Position numbers and translations under genes: made by a program
The notes under the pieces: generated by a model
Told to the model about the DNA's origin: nothing
The model's database searches: none
What the model saw: the letters and a program-made list of their open reading frames with translations, nothing else
In this document: positions 1-7,890 of the stretch, piece after piece
Numbering within the stretch: position 1 is the first letter of the stretch
How the letters are laid out: each line of letters opens with the position of its first letter
Assembly (NCBI GenBank): GCA_947442475.1
Contig: CANEVP010000011.1
Location: forward strand, 1-44,071
Source: Rickettsiales bacterium
GTDB taxonomy: Bacteria; Pseudomonadota; Alphaproteobacteria; Rickettsiales; UBA1997
DNA length: 44,071 nucleotides
Direction of reading: 5' to 3'

Positions 1-325
1 CAAATCTTTCTTGGTCGTTGTCTTTATATTTAAAAAACCAAAAAGCGTAAGCGCTTGGGTTGAAGCCTTTTTCTGATTTTATTTCTTCTTGTTTTAGGTA
101 AATTTTCTTTAACTTTTTTAGCTTTTCTTGCGCTCCAAAATCGTTGGAGTTTTCGGGTTTTTTAATGGCAATTTCAACAAAGCTTTGAGCGGGGTTTTGA
201 TTTGAGCTTTCAACCCTGCTTTGGCAGTAAGAATGTGCAGAATTAAATTTGAAGTTAATCAGCGCGTTTCTTGCGGTTAAATCGATAAGATTTCTTTGGC
301 ATTGATTGATAAATTCTTGTGTCAT
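1..325 (-). CDS. DUF4011-type protein, N-terminal fragment (runs off left edge)
   Basis: An open minus-strand frame starts at the ATG at 325-323 and stays open to base 1, giving about 108 residues. The N-terminus contains RNLIDLTARNALINF, which matches the start of DUF4011 domains (consensus like LLDLSxRNxLLNF). That domain usually opens very large proteins with superfamily I helicase and nuclease parts, often linked to DNA defence or repair. Only the N-terminus is visible, so helicase motifs cannot be checked. The gene lies 36 bases downstream of the SNase-like gene on the same strand and could be co-transcribed with it. No strong ribosome site precedes the ATG. The family call rests on one motif. 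Confidence 0.6.
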   Translation of the reverse strand, partial: MTQEFINQCQRNLIDLTARNALINFKFNSAHSYCQSRVESSNQNPAQSFVEIAIKKPENSNDFGAQEKLKKLKKIYLKQEEIKSEKGFNPSAYAFWFFKYKDNDQERF

Positions 326-361
326 TTTTTAGATTTTTTGCAGTGCAGTTTTGCGCTGAAA

Positions 362-928
362 TTAATTATGTCGCGGATGGCTTTTGCGATATTCTTTTGG
401 CAGTTGAAAGGCGCCGCGCCAAATTCCAAGTTTTTGTTTTTTGGCGGTTTCTTCAAGATTATCCATTTTTTCGTCAGATTCGGTGAAATTGTAAATCACC
501 GCCATGCCATTTTTGACTAATTCTTCGTTGATTGAAATTGCTCCGACAAAGCATTTGCCAAGAAAGCGATCGTATTTGTCTTTTTCGGCGTACATACATT
601 TCACTTCTTTTTTTTGAGCTAGGTCAAATAAAAAATCGCGGCTTATTTGACCGCAGGCATATTCCTGATTTTTTTCATCGAAGCAGTTTTGATTATATTC
701 CGGCGCATCCAAACCAAAAAGCCGCACTTCTTTGTCGCCAACTTTTATTGAATCGCCGTCAATTACTGAGGTTTTGCCAGAGAAGCTTTTGTTGAATTGC
801 AGGTGAGACTTAACGCGAAAATATTGGCTTTGTGAGCTGGCGGGTTTGGAAGTTGCAACTGTGAAAAGCGTGATGCAAAAAATTCCTAAAAAAGTGACGG
901 CAAAAATATTGAGAATTTTTTGTTTCAT
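362..928 (-). CDS. Exported staphylococcal nuclease (SNase/thermonuclease)-like protein
   Basis: Predicted Ca-dependent nuclease of the SNase family, 188 residues. Residues 5-25 form a hydrophobic signal peptide or anchor, so the enzyme likely acts in the periplasm or outside. The SNase core is visible: VIDGDS (55-60), RLFGLDAPE (69-77, with the equivalents of catalytic Arg35 and Glu43), and YDRFLG (119-124, the Arg87 equivalent), followed by the usual late W-R-G-x-F element. An upstream in-frame GTG at 946 would add six residues, but it abuts the terminator hairpin of ilvE, so I chose the ATG at 928. A second SNase domain occurs at 26880-27842 in a different architecture. Confidence 0.82.
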   Translation of the reverse strand: MKQKILNIFAVTFLGIFCITLFTVATSKPASSQSQYFRVKSHLQFNKSFSGKTSVIDGDSIKVGDKEVRLFGLDAPEYNQNCFDEKNQEYACGQISRDFLFDLAQKKEVKCMYAEKDKYDRFLGKCFVGAISINEELVKNGMAVIYNFTESDEKMDNLEETAKKQKLGIWRGAFQLPKEYRKSHPRHN

Positions 929-946
929 GGTTTTTGTTTTTTTCAC

Positions 947-989
947 AAAAAACCCGTCAGCTTTGTTTGTTTAAAGATGACGGGTTTTT
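947..989 (-). terminator. Rho-independent terminator of ilvE
   Basis: A 12-bp inverted repeat (AAAAACCCGTCA and TGACGGGTTTTT) flanks an 18-base loop directly after the ilvE stop on the minus strand. The stem ends in a T-run when read on that strand. It separates ilvE from the SNase-like gene and helps exclude the upstream GTG start of the latter. Confidence 0.8.
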
Positions 990-1003
990 GGATTTGGCTT
1001 TTA

Positions 1004-1888
1004 TTAGCTTCTCACCAAGTGATGATAATCATCCATCAAATCAAGCGTAATTTGGCTTGGTTCTGGATAGTTATGTTTGTCTTCGATTGAGCCAACGCGA
1101 GTTATTTCAGCAGCAGAGCCAGTGATGAAAACGTCGGCGGCATCATTTAATTCTTCCGGTTTAATGTGGCGTTCCACAACTTTAATGCCGCGTTTTTTGG
1201 CAAGTTCGATCACGGTTAAACGTGTGATTCCATTCAAAAAAGCATCTGGAAGTGGCGTGTGTAATTCGCCGTTTTTCATTACTAAAAATAAATTTGCCCC
1301 CGTTGCTTCGGCCAAGAAACCGCGATAATCAAGCATCAAGGCATCGTTAAAACCCTCGCGCTCAGCTTCATGTTTGGAAATTGTGCAAATCATGTAAAGG
1401 CCCGCAGCTTTTGCAGCTACTGGTGCAGTTTCAGGGGAAGGGCGTTTGTATTTGGCGAATTTTAATTTTAATCCTGCGCGGCGCGCCTCTTCCGAGTAGT
1501 AAGGAGGCCAAGGCCAGCAAGCTACCGACATGTGAATTTTGTTGCCTTGGGCAGAAATTGCCATTTTTTCAGAACCGCGCCACGCAAAGGCGCGCATGTA
1601 TCCGTCAACAATGTTATTTTTTGCAACCGCTTCTTTTTTTACGGCTTCCAATTCTTCAACTGAAAATGGCAAATTGAAGTCCATAATTTTTGCGGAAGCG
1701 TGTAATCTTTGAGAATGTTCAAGGCTTTTGAAGATTTTTTTATTGTAAATTTTTTCGCCCTCAAACACGCAAGAACCATAGTGCAGGCCGTGATTTAAGA
1801 CGTGAACTTTAGCGTCTTTCCATTCAACGAATTTTCCATTGTACCAAATAAAACCATCGCGCTGGTCAAAGGGGATAAGGTCTGACAT
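1004..1888 (-). CDS. ilvE: Branched-chain amino acid aminotransferase
   Basis: Class IV PLP-dependent aminotransferase, 294 residues, the usual size. It interconverts Val, Leu and Ile with their 2-oxo acids using glutamate/2-oxoglutarate. Recognisable blocks are HYGSCVFEGEK (36-46), the lysine at about 160 in AAKAAGLYM that should bind PLP, the glutamate at about 194 in LAEATGANLF, and GITRLTVIELAKKRGI followed by DVFITGSAAEITRV near the C-terminus. It is transcribed away from the heptose cluster across a 147-base divergent gap and ends at a strong terminator, so it is probably monocistronic. D-amino-acid transaminase or 4-amino-4-deoxychorismate lyase share this fold, but the blocks fit IlvE best. 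Confidence 0.93.
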   Translation of the reverse strand: MSDLIPFDQRDGFIWYNGKFVEWKDAKVHVLNHGLHYGSCVFEGEKIYNKKIFKSLEHSQRLHASAKIMDFNLPFSVEELEAVKKEAVAKNNIVDGYMRAFAWRGSEKMAISAQGNKIHMSVACWPWPPYYSEEARRAGLKLKFAKYKRPSPETAPVAAKAAGLYMICTISKHEAEREGFNDALMLDYRGFLAEATGANLFLVMKNGELHTPLPDAFLNGITRLTVIELAKKRGIKVVERHIKPEELNDAADVFITGSAAEITRVGSIEDKHNYPEPSQITLDLMDDYHHLVRS

Positions 1889-2035
1889 TGTTTTGAATTT
1901 TTAAAATTAGAGAGGGGAATATGTGCAAAAATTATGGGCTGAATTTTCTTTTGGAAGAAAATATTTCTTGAAATTATTGATTGCGAATAGATCTTTATTC
2001 GCCTTCCGCCCTCTAGTAAAAAAATCAAAATTAAA

Positions 2036-3055
2036 ATGACAAAAAAACGCGCACTTATTACCGGCATTACCGGTATGGTTGGATCCCATCTTGCTGATTT
2101 TTTATTGGCTAATACCGACTGGGAAATTTATGGAATGTGCCGTTGGAGAAGTCCGTTAGATAATATTTCTCACCTGCTTGAGCGCATTAATAAAAAAGAT
2201 CGCGTTCATTTACTTTACGGCGATCTTCGTGATTACATTTCGATTCATGATGTGATGAAAAAATCGAAACCAGATTACATTTTTCACCTAGCAGCTCAGA
2301 GCTATCCACAAACCAGTTTTGAATCTCCGCTTGATACTTTTGAAACTAATATCCAAGGCACAGCGCGCATTTTAGAAGCAGTTAGAAAAATGCCAGAAAT
2401 CAAACCAATAATTCACGTTTGCGCTTCAAGTGAAGTTTTCGGACGCGTGCCAAAAGAAAAATTGCCAATTGATGAAGAGTGCAGTTTTCACCCAGCATCT
2501 CCTTACGCAATTTCGAAAGTTGGAACTGACTTGGTTGGTCGTTATTACGCAGAAGCTTATGGTTTGACTGTTATGACAACTCGTATGTTTACTCACACTG
2601 GTCCAAGACGTGGCGATGTTTTTGCTGAAAGTACTTTTGCCAAACAAATTGCAATGATTGAAGCGGGTTTGATTCCGCCAGTTGTGAAAGTTGGAAATCT
2701 TGATTCTCTGCGCACTTTTGCTGACGTGCGGGACGCTGTAAAAGCTTACTACATGCTAGTTACGGTTAATCCAATTGCGGGTGAATATTACAATATCGGC
2801 GGCACTTTCAGCTGCACGATTCGCGATTTGCTAGATTATCTAATTTCGATTTCGACCATGAAAGGTAAAATCAAAGTTGAAACTGATCCAGATAGACTGC
2901 GCCCAATTGACGCAGATTTGCAAGTTCCAAACACTGCTAAATTTGAAAAGCATACCGGCTGGAAGCCAGAAATTAAATTCGAACAAATCATGCAAGATTT
3001 GCTAGACTACTGGCGCGAACGCGTTGCTAAAGGCGAGAAATTTTTAACTAGATAA
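2036..3055 (+). CDS. GDP-sugar 4,6-dehydratase, likely GDP-manno-heptose 4,6-dehydratase
   Basis: Extended short-chain dehydrogenase/reductase of the GDP-mannose 4,6-dehydratase type, 339 residues, cytoplasmic. The NAD(P)-binding GITGMVG lies at 10-16, the SSE segment at 131-133, and the catalytic Tyr-x-x-x-Lys at Y157-K161. TRMFTHTGPRRGD matches the nucleotide-binding region of this subfamily. The next three genes make GDP-D-glycero-D-manno-heptose, so the likely substrate is GDP-heptose, giving the 4-keto-6-deoxy product as with DmhA or WcbK. GDP-mannose remains possible. It is the first gene of the plus-strand cluster, and only four bases separate its stop from the kinase gene. Confidence 0.85.
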   Translation: MTKKRALITGITGMVGSHLADFLLANTDWEIYGMCRWRSPLDNISHLLERINKKDRVHLLYGDLRDYISIHDVMKKSKPDYIFHLAAQSYPQTSFESPLDTFETNIQGTARILEAVRKMPEIKPIIHVCASSEVFGRVPKEKLPIDEECSFHPASPYAISKVGTDLVGRYYAEAYGLTVMTTRMFTHTGPRRGDVFAESTFAKQIAMIEAGLIPPVVKVGNLDSLRTFADVRDAVKAYYMLVTVNPIAGEYYNIGGTFSCTIRDLLDYLISISTMKGKIKVETDPDRLRPIDADLQVPNTAKFEKHTGWKPEIKFEQIMQDLLDYWRERVAKGEKFLTR

Positions 3056-3059
3056 ATCC

Positions 3060-4109
3060 ATGTCAGAATCATTTTTAGTGAGATCGCGATCACCACTTCG
3101 TTTAGGTCTTGCTGGAGGCGGCACCGACATTGAATCATTTTATTCGATTCATGGCGGCTGTGTCTTAAATGCTACAATCGACCTTTACGCATGTTGCACT
3201 ATCAAGCCAAAAAATGACGGCAAAATCAGATTTATCGCGCCCGACATTAACGCCGAATTTGAAACCGGAATTGTTGATTACATTGAACCAACCGGGCCCC
3301 TAAAATTGCACAAGGCAATTTATAACCGCATCGTAAAAGACTATAATAAGGGCCGCCCGATTGGCGCTTTTAAGATGACAACTTACTGTGATTCGCCTCC
3401 GGGGTCTGGTTTGGGATCTTCTTCAACTTTGGTGGTTTCAATCATCAAGGCTTATACTGAATTACTCTCGATTCCTTTTGGAGATTACGACATTGCCCAT
3501 TTGGCCTACGAAATTGAGAGAATCGATCTTGGCATGAAGGGCGGCAAGCAAGATCAATATGCCGGAACTTTCGGCGGCGTAAATTTCATGGAATTTTACA
3601 AGGATGACAAAACCATCATCAACCCACTGAAAGTGCGCAGGTGGATTATGTCTGAGCTTGAGCAATCTTTGGTTTTATTTTACACTGGCGTGTCGCGAGA
3701 TTCTGGCAGTATTATCGAAGAGCAAAGCAACGGTATGGAAAGTGGTTCTGTGAAAACTGCTGAGTCAATGCTGGCGATAAAACAAGAAGCTTTCGAGATG
3801 AAAGAAGCCTTGTTAAAGGGTGACATCAAAGCAATCGCCGAATCAATGCGTCGCGGTTGGGCGGCTAAAAAAGCCTCAGCATCAAAAATTTCCAACCCAA
3901 ATATCGATAGAATTTACGACATGGTAATGGAAGCCGGAGCCATGGCTGGAAAAATATCAGGCGCAGGTGGTGGTGGCTTTATTATGTTTTTGGTACCACC
4001 ATCAAAAAGAATAAAAATTATTCGCCTTTTGGAGCAAGAAAAAGAAGGAAGAACCATGCCTTGCCATTTTGTTGAAGATGGCAGCCAAAGCTGGCGTATC
4101 GCTCTCTAA
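3060..4109 (+). CDS. hddA: D-glycero-D-manno-heptose 7-phosphate kinase (HddA-like GHMP kinase)
   Basis: GHMP-family sugar kinase, 349 residues. It should phosphorylate D-glycero-D-manno-heptose 7-phosphate at O1 to give the 1,7-bisphosphate. The N-terminal RSPLRLGLAGGGTD, the ATP-binding PPGSGLGSSS (113-122), and the C-terminal GKISGAGGGGF are the three GHMP motifs. Close relatives include fucose kinase-like enzymes, but the flanking GmhA-type isomerase and the fused guanylyltransferase/phosphatase fit HddA. It sits between the dehydratase (4 bases upstream) and the isomerase (18 bases downstream) in one operon. Confidence 0.88.
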   Translation: MSESFLVRSRSPLRLGLAGGGTDIESFYSIHGGCVLNATIDLYACCTIKPKNDGKIRFIAPDINAEFETGIVDYIEPTGPLKLHKAIYNRIVKDYNKGRPIGAFKMTTYCDSPPGSGLGSSSTLVVSIIKAYTELLSIPFGDYDIAHLAYEIERIDLGMKGGKQDQYAGTFGGVNFMEFYKDDKTIINPLKVRRWIMSELEQSLVLFYTGVSRDSGSIIEEQSNGMESGSVKTAESMLAIKQEAFEMKEALLKGDIKAIAESMRRGWAAKKASASKISNPNIDRIYDMVMEAGAMAGKISGAGGGGFIMFLVPPSKRIKIIRLLEQEKEGRTMPCHFVEDGSQSWRIAL

Positions 4110-4127
4110 ATTAAAAATTTTAAAAAA

Positions 4128-4730
4128 ATGAAAGCTTACATCATCGAAGAATTTACAAAAACCCGTGATCTTTTTGAAAAAATTTTAGTCGATCAAAAAT
4201 TGCAAAATGACATTATCGCAATTTCAAATGTTTGCATCGAGGCTTTAAGAAAAGGCAAAAAAATTATGTTTTGTGGCAATGGTGGAAGTGCTGCTGATTC
4301 ACAACATTTAGCTGCAGAATTAGTGAGCAAACTTTCTTACGATCGCCCAGCTTTAAACGCCATGTCGTTGACAGTTGATACCTCGGCAATCACTGCAATT
4401 GGTAACGATTACGGCTATCTTTATTCTTTCTCGCGCCAAGTTGATGCGGTTGGTCAAGAAGGCGATGTTTTGATTGGAATTTCAACTTCAGGCAGAAGCA
4501 AAAACGTCATTGAGGCTTTTAAATCAGCTAAAGCAAAAAAAATTATTACTGTCGGATTTTTAGGTCAAGACGGCCGCGATATGGGTGCCATGGCTGACTA
4601 TCAAATTAATATTCCGTCAGGCGAAACCCCAAAAATTCAAGAAGGTCACATCGCTTCTGGTCACATTATCTGCGCTTTGATTGAAGAAGATTTCTTCGGC
4701 GCAACTCACAATCCGCTTAGACAAAAATAG
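4128..4730 (+). CDS. gmhA: Phosphoheptose isomerase (SIS domain)
   Basis: Sedoheptulose 7-phosphate isomerase, 200 residues, the first committed step to ADP- or GDP-heptose. The SIS phosphosugar-binding loop is GNGGSAADSQH (50-60), followed by the catalytic Glu region AAELVSKL, GISTSGRSKNVI, and a late EGHIASGHI that supplies the active-site histidine. Length matches E. coli GmhA. It is the third gene of the heptose operon. The downstream nucleotidyltransferase reads from an ATG at 4759, 28 bases after this stop. Confidence 0.93.
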   Translation: MKAYIIEEFTKTRDLFEKILVDQKLQNDIIAISNVCIEALRKGKKIMFCGNGGSAADSQHLAAELVSKLSYDRPALNAMSLTVDTSAITAIGNDYGYLYSFSRQVDAVGQEGDVLIGISTSGRSKNVIEAFKSAKAKKIITVGFLGQDGRDMGAMADYQINIPSGETPKIQEGHIASGHIICALIEEDFFGATHNPLRQK

Positions 4731-4758
4731 TAAAATCTCTAAGCAAAGCCAAAAAATC

Positions 4759-5961
4759 ATGCAGGTAATAATCCTCGCCGGAGGTTTCGGCACTAGGTTG
4801 CAATCAGTTGTAAAAGATGTGCCAAAACCAATGGCTGATATTTCTGGTAAGCCATTTTTATCTTATCTTCTAACTCATCTAAAAAATTTCGGTGCAACTG
4901 ATGTGGTTTTGTCAGTGGGATATTTGCAAGAAAAAATCGTTGAGCATTTCGGCGATTATTTTTTGGGAATGAAGGTTTCTTACGCCAGAGAAGACAAGCC
5001 TTTGGGCACAGGGGGTGCCATTGTTAACTCGCTACAATTCATCGATAAAAATAAGCCGGTTGTGGTGGTTAACGGCGACACTTTTTTGCAAATTAATTAT
5101 CAAAATTTACTCAAATTTTTTGCTGAAAAAAAATCGCGCCTAACCTTGGTGCTACGTAAAATGGATGATTGCAGCCGCTACGGCCGCGTGGTGATTGATG
5201 AAAATTCTCTGATTCAAAATTTTGAAGAAAAATCCAGCGAGCAAAAATCAGGATTTATTAATGGTGGAATTTACGTTTTAGATCCAAAAATTTTTAGCGA
5301 ATTTGCAATTAGTGAAAGCTTTTCTTTTGAATCAGATTTTTTAATGAAAAATCTTAAAAGCTTAGAGCCACAAGGCTTTACCGTGAATGAATATTTTATC
5401 GATATTGGCATTCCTGACGATTACGCCAGAGCAAAAAAAGAACTACCGCAGCTGATAAAAAACAAAGCACTTTTTCTCGATCGCGACGGCGTTATTAATA
5501 TTGACCACGGTCATGTTTTTGAAATTTCTAAATTTCAATTTGTTGAAGGAATTTTTGAGTTGTGCAAACGGGCGCAAGATTTGGGATATTTGCTAATTGT
5601 TGTGACCAACCAAGCCGGAATTGCCAAGGGTTTTTACAGCGAAGAGCAGTTTTTAGAACTGACCAAATGGATGAAAAATGAATTCGCTAAGCGCCAAATA
5701 AAAATCACCAAAGTTTTTTACTGCCCTTATCACCTAGAATCAAAAATTGAAAAATATCGCCAAGATTCTTTTGATCGCAAACCCAATCCGGGCATGATTT
5801 TAAAAGCGATTGAAGAATTCAACATCGACCCTCAAGAATCATTGATAATTGGCGACAAAGAAACCGATATTGAGGCGGCGCAAAAAGCAAAAATTGCGCA
5901 GCAGTTTCTTGTGCAAGAGTCAGCAGATTTAAAAAAATTAAGCCTCTTTGGGAATGACTAA
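4759..5961 (+). CDS. Fused heptose-1-phosphate guanylyltransferase and heptose bisphosphatase (HddC-GmhB)
   Basis: Two enzymes in one 400-residue chain. Residues 1 to about 232 are a sugar-phosphate nucleotidyltransferase with LAGGFGTRL (6-14), VPKPM, and VVNGDTF (104-109). Residues about 236-400 are a HAD-IIIA phosphatase with LDRDGVIN (D241, D243), VVTNQAGIAKG, and GDKETD (D366, D370). The phosphatase should remove the 7-phosphate from heptose 1,7-bisphosphate, and the transferase then makes the nucleotide-heptose. GmhB relatives carry a zinc loop of C-x-H followed by C-x-C. Here C322 and H325 are present (CPYH), but the second pair is replaced by YRQDSFDRKP, so zinc binding looks lost. A TTG 78 bases upstream lies inside gmhA and was rejected as the start. 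Confidence 0.85.
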   Translation: MQVIILAGGFGTRLQSVVKDVPKPMADISGKPFLSYLLTHLKNFGATDVVLSVGYLQEKIVEHFGDYFLGMKVSYAREDKPLGTGGAIVNSLQFIDKNKPVVVVNGDTFLQINYQNLLKFFAEKKSRLTLVLRKMDDCSRYGRVVIDENSLIQNFEEKSSEQKSGFINGGIYVLDPKIFSEFAISESFSFESDFLMKNLKSLEPQGFTVNEYFIDIGIPDDYARAKKELPQLIKNKALFLDRDGVINIDHGHVFEISKFQFVEGIFELCKRAQDLGYLLIVVTNQAGIAKGFYSEEQFLELTKWMKNEFAKRQIKITKVFYCPYHLESKIEKYRQDSFDRKPNPGMILKAIEEFNIDPQESLIIGDKETDIEAAQKAKIAQQFLVQESADLKKLSLFGND

Positions 5962-6553
5962 AGAAACCATAGTGATCTTCGATTTTGATGGAACGATCAC
6001 GACCAAAGACACCATGCTGGAGTTAGCGAAATGGCATTTTGGCGCGCTAAAATTTTACGCTGGTTTGCTGAAAATCTTGCCGCAACTTTTGATGTATAAG
6101 GCGAGAATTATCTCCAACACCAAGGCTAAAGAAAGTTTTTTAAAACATTTTTACGGCGGAATGGATTATGAATATTTTAAAAATCTGTGCCGCCAATATT
6201 CTGCGCAAGAAATTGATAAAATTCTAAAAAACGAAGCTGTTGCCAAAATTAAATTTTACAAAAATAGCGGATTTAAAATGGTTGTTATTACCGCCAGCGT
6301 CGCAGATTGGGTTAGGCCTTGGGCTGAGGTAAACGGCTTTGAAGATGTTTTGGGCTCTGACGCGGAAGTAGTTGCGGGCAAAGTTACGGGAAAGCTCAAG
6401 GGCAAAAATTGCCACGGTGCCGAAAAGGTGAATCGTTTTGTTGAGAAATATGGTGCGATAGAAAATTACTACAGCATTGGGTTTGGAGATTCTTCGGGTG
6501 ACCGAGAAATTTTACTAAAAGTGGATCAACCTTATTATCGAAAATATGAGTAA
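5954..6553 (+). CDS. HAD-IB family phosphatase paired with the UbiA enzyme
   Basis: SerB-like HAD phosphatase, 199 residues, cytoplasmic. Motif I is FDFDGTIT with D10 and D12, motif II is VVITAS, and motif III is GFGDSSGDREIL. The ATG overlaps the preceding stop by 8 bases, and its own stop overlaps the UbiA start by 8 bases, so the three genes are translationally linked. HAD-IB domains are commonly found next to, or fused with, phosphoribosyl-polyprenyl-phosphate synthases. There they are candidates to dephosphorylate polyprenyl-phospho-5-phosphoribose. That role here is inferred from position. The TTG six bases upstream is a less likely start. Confidence 0.75.
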   Translation: MTKETIVIFDFDGTITTKDTMLELAKWHFGALKFYAGLLKILPQLLMYKARIISNTKAKESFLKHFYGGMDYEYFKNLCRQYSAQEIDKILKNEAVAKIKFYKNSGFKMVVITASVADWVRPWAEVNGFEDVLGSDAEVVAGKVTGKLKGKNCHGAEKVNRFVEKYGAIENYYSIGFGDSSGDREILLKVDQPYYRKYE

Positions 6554-7430
6554 GATTTTGACTATCTTGGAATTTATTCGAGTTAAGCAATGGATCAAAA
6601 ATAGCTTTGTTGCGATACCTTTTGTGCTGTCGTTGAAGTTCTTAGAATTTAACTTTTTCAATTATTTTTCTTTATTTATCGCGCTTGCGAGCTTTTGTTT
6701 GATCTCGAGTTCGATCTACATCCTCAACGATATTTGCGATATTGAAGAAGATAAACATCACCCCAAAAAGAAAAAACGAGCTTTGCCAAGTGGTAAGATT
6801 TCAGTCTTCTCGGCAATTTTAATCGCAGCTGGTTTTGTGACGATTTCGTTGTGCTTAGTGAAAAGCTTTTTCAACGATTGGGCCTTGCTCATCATGCTTT
6901 TATATGTTTTTAACAATCTTTTATACAGCGTTAAAATTAAGCATTTTGCGATTTTTGACGTGATGATGATTTCTCTAGGTTTTGTTTTGAGGGTGCTATT
7001 TGGAGTGTTTTGTTTCTCTACTCCAACCTCAAAGTGGATTATTCTTCTTACCTTTACGATTTGCCTGTTTTTGGCTTTGACTAAGCGCAGAAAAGATTTT
7101 GAAACTGACGGCTACCTGCGCAAATCCCTAAAAGGATATACCTTGATTATGCTGGATAAATTTATCGTGATCGCCGCGGTTCTAGCAATTTCCTGCTATG
7201 TGATGTATGTTAATGAGATGGTCAATATTACGGGTAATTATTACTTTATTTTAACCAATCTTTTTGTGGTGTTTGGAATATTTAGGTATCTACAGGCAAT
7301 TCATTTAGACACTGTTGATACTGGTGAGTCGGGCATTATTCTTTACAAGGATCTTGTATTTTTGATTAATATAGTTTTGTGGGGAATTACGCTGCTTCTG
7401 TGTTTAATTTTTGGTCAGAAATTACTTTAA
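6546..7430 (+). CDS. UbiA-family polyprenyl-phosphate phosphoribosyltransferase (DPPR synthase-like)
   Basis: Polytopic membrane prenyl-accepting transferase, 294 residues with about eight hydrophobic segments. The metal/diphosphate site is N61-D62-x-x-D65-x-x-x-D69, followed by HHPKKKKRALPSG. The second conserved block is LLYSVKIKHFAIFDVM, typical of the decaprenyl-phosphate 5-phosphoribosyltransferase subfamily (M. tuberculosis Rv3806c, Azorhizobium NoeC) rather than of quinone UbiA enzymes. It should transfer phosphoribose from PRPP to polyprenyl phosphate on the cytoplasmic face. The HAD gene upstream and the two AftB-like transferases in the same locus support that subfamily. Its 3' end overlaps the convergent transporter gene by 4 bases. 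Confidence 0.82.
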   Translation: MSKILTILEFIRVKQWIKNSFVAIPFVLSLKFLEFNFFNYFSLFIALASFCLISSSIYILNDICDIEEDKHHPKKKKRALPSGKISVFSAILIAAGFVTISLCLVKSFFNDWALLIMLLYVFNNLLYSVKIKHFAIFDVMMISLGFVLRVLFGVFCFSTPTSKWIILLTFTICLFLALTKRRKDFETDGYLRKSLKGYTLIMLDKFIVIAAVLAISCYVMYVNEMVNITGNYYFILTNLFVVFGIFRYLQAIHLDTVDTGESGIILYKDLVFLINIVLWGITLLLCLIFGQKLL

Positions 7431-7798
7431 GAAGTGCCGCCTTTTGCGATCATCATTACGCCAAATAGGATGAAAATCATGCCAAATATTTTCCACGAAT
7501 TGATTGATTCGTGGAAAAGATAATAGCCAAAAAACAGCGTAATGATGTAGCCAATCGACAAAAAAGGATAAGCAAAACTTACTTCTACGCGAGACAGCGC
7601 TATCATCCAAGCAAGTAAACTAAGGCCGTAACAAGCGAAGCCCGAAATTAAAAACGGGCTTTTTATCATGGAAAAACCGAGGTCAAAATAATTAACCTCA
7701 TCGAGATTAACTCGGCCAATCAGGCTCATGCCTTTTTTAAGAAAAAGCTGAGCACAAGCGTTTAGAAGTACGCTGGTTATGATGATGAGATAGTTCAT
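7427..7798 (-). CDS. Small EamA/SMR-type membrane transporter
   Basis: A 123-residue hydrophobic protein with four predicted membrane helices (about 2-20, 45-68, 72-92, 98-117), the layout of small multidrug resistance/EamA half-transporters. The pair WMIALSRVEVSFAYPF and LFFGYYLFHESI fits the ArnE/ArnF-like subgroup, which flips polyprenyl-linked aminoarabinose. Set convergently against a phosphoribosyl-polyprenyl-phosphate synthase, it is a candidate to move the polyprenyl-phosphate pentose across the inner membrane. This is inference from fold and context. A drug or metabolite exporter cannot be excluded. Confidence 0.72.
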   Translation of the reverse strand: MNYLIIITSVLLNACAQLFLKKGMSLIGRVNLDEVNYFDLGFSMIKSPFLISGFACYGLSLLAWMIALSRVEVSFAYPFLSIGYIITLFFGYYLFHESINSWKIFGMIFILFGVMMIAKGGTS

Positions 7799-7890
7799 TT
7801 GCTTGGAAAAATGTGAAGAAAGATTGGTGATTCTGTTAAGACCTTACCAAAGATCAAGTTCTGAAACCTTTTTTAAAAATTCTTATTTAA

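Noticed and set aside
1889-2035. Sigma-70 promoter between ilvE and the dehydratase gene
   Set aside because: TTGAAA-like hexamers occur, but no -10 box at good spacing could be supported.
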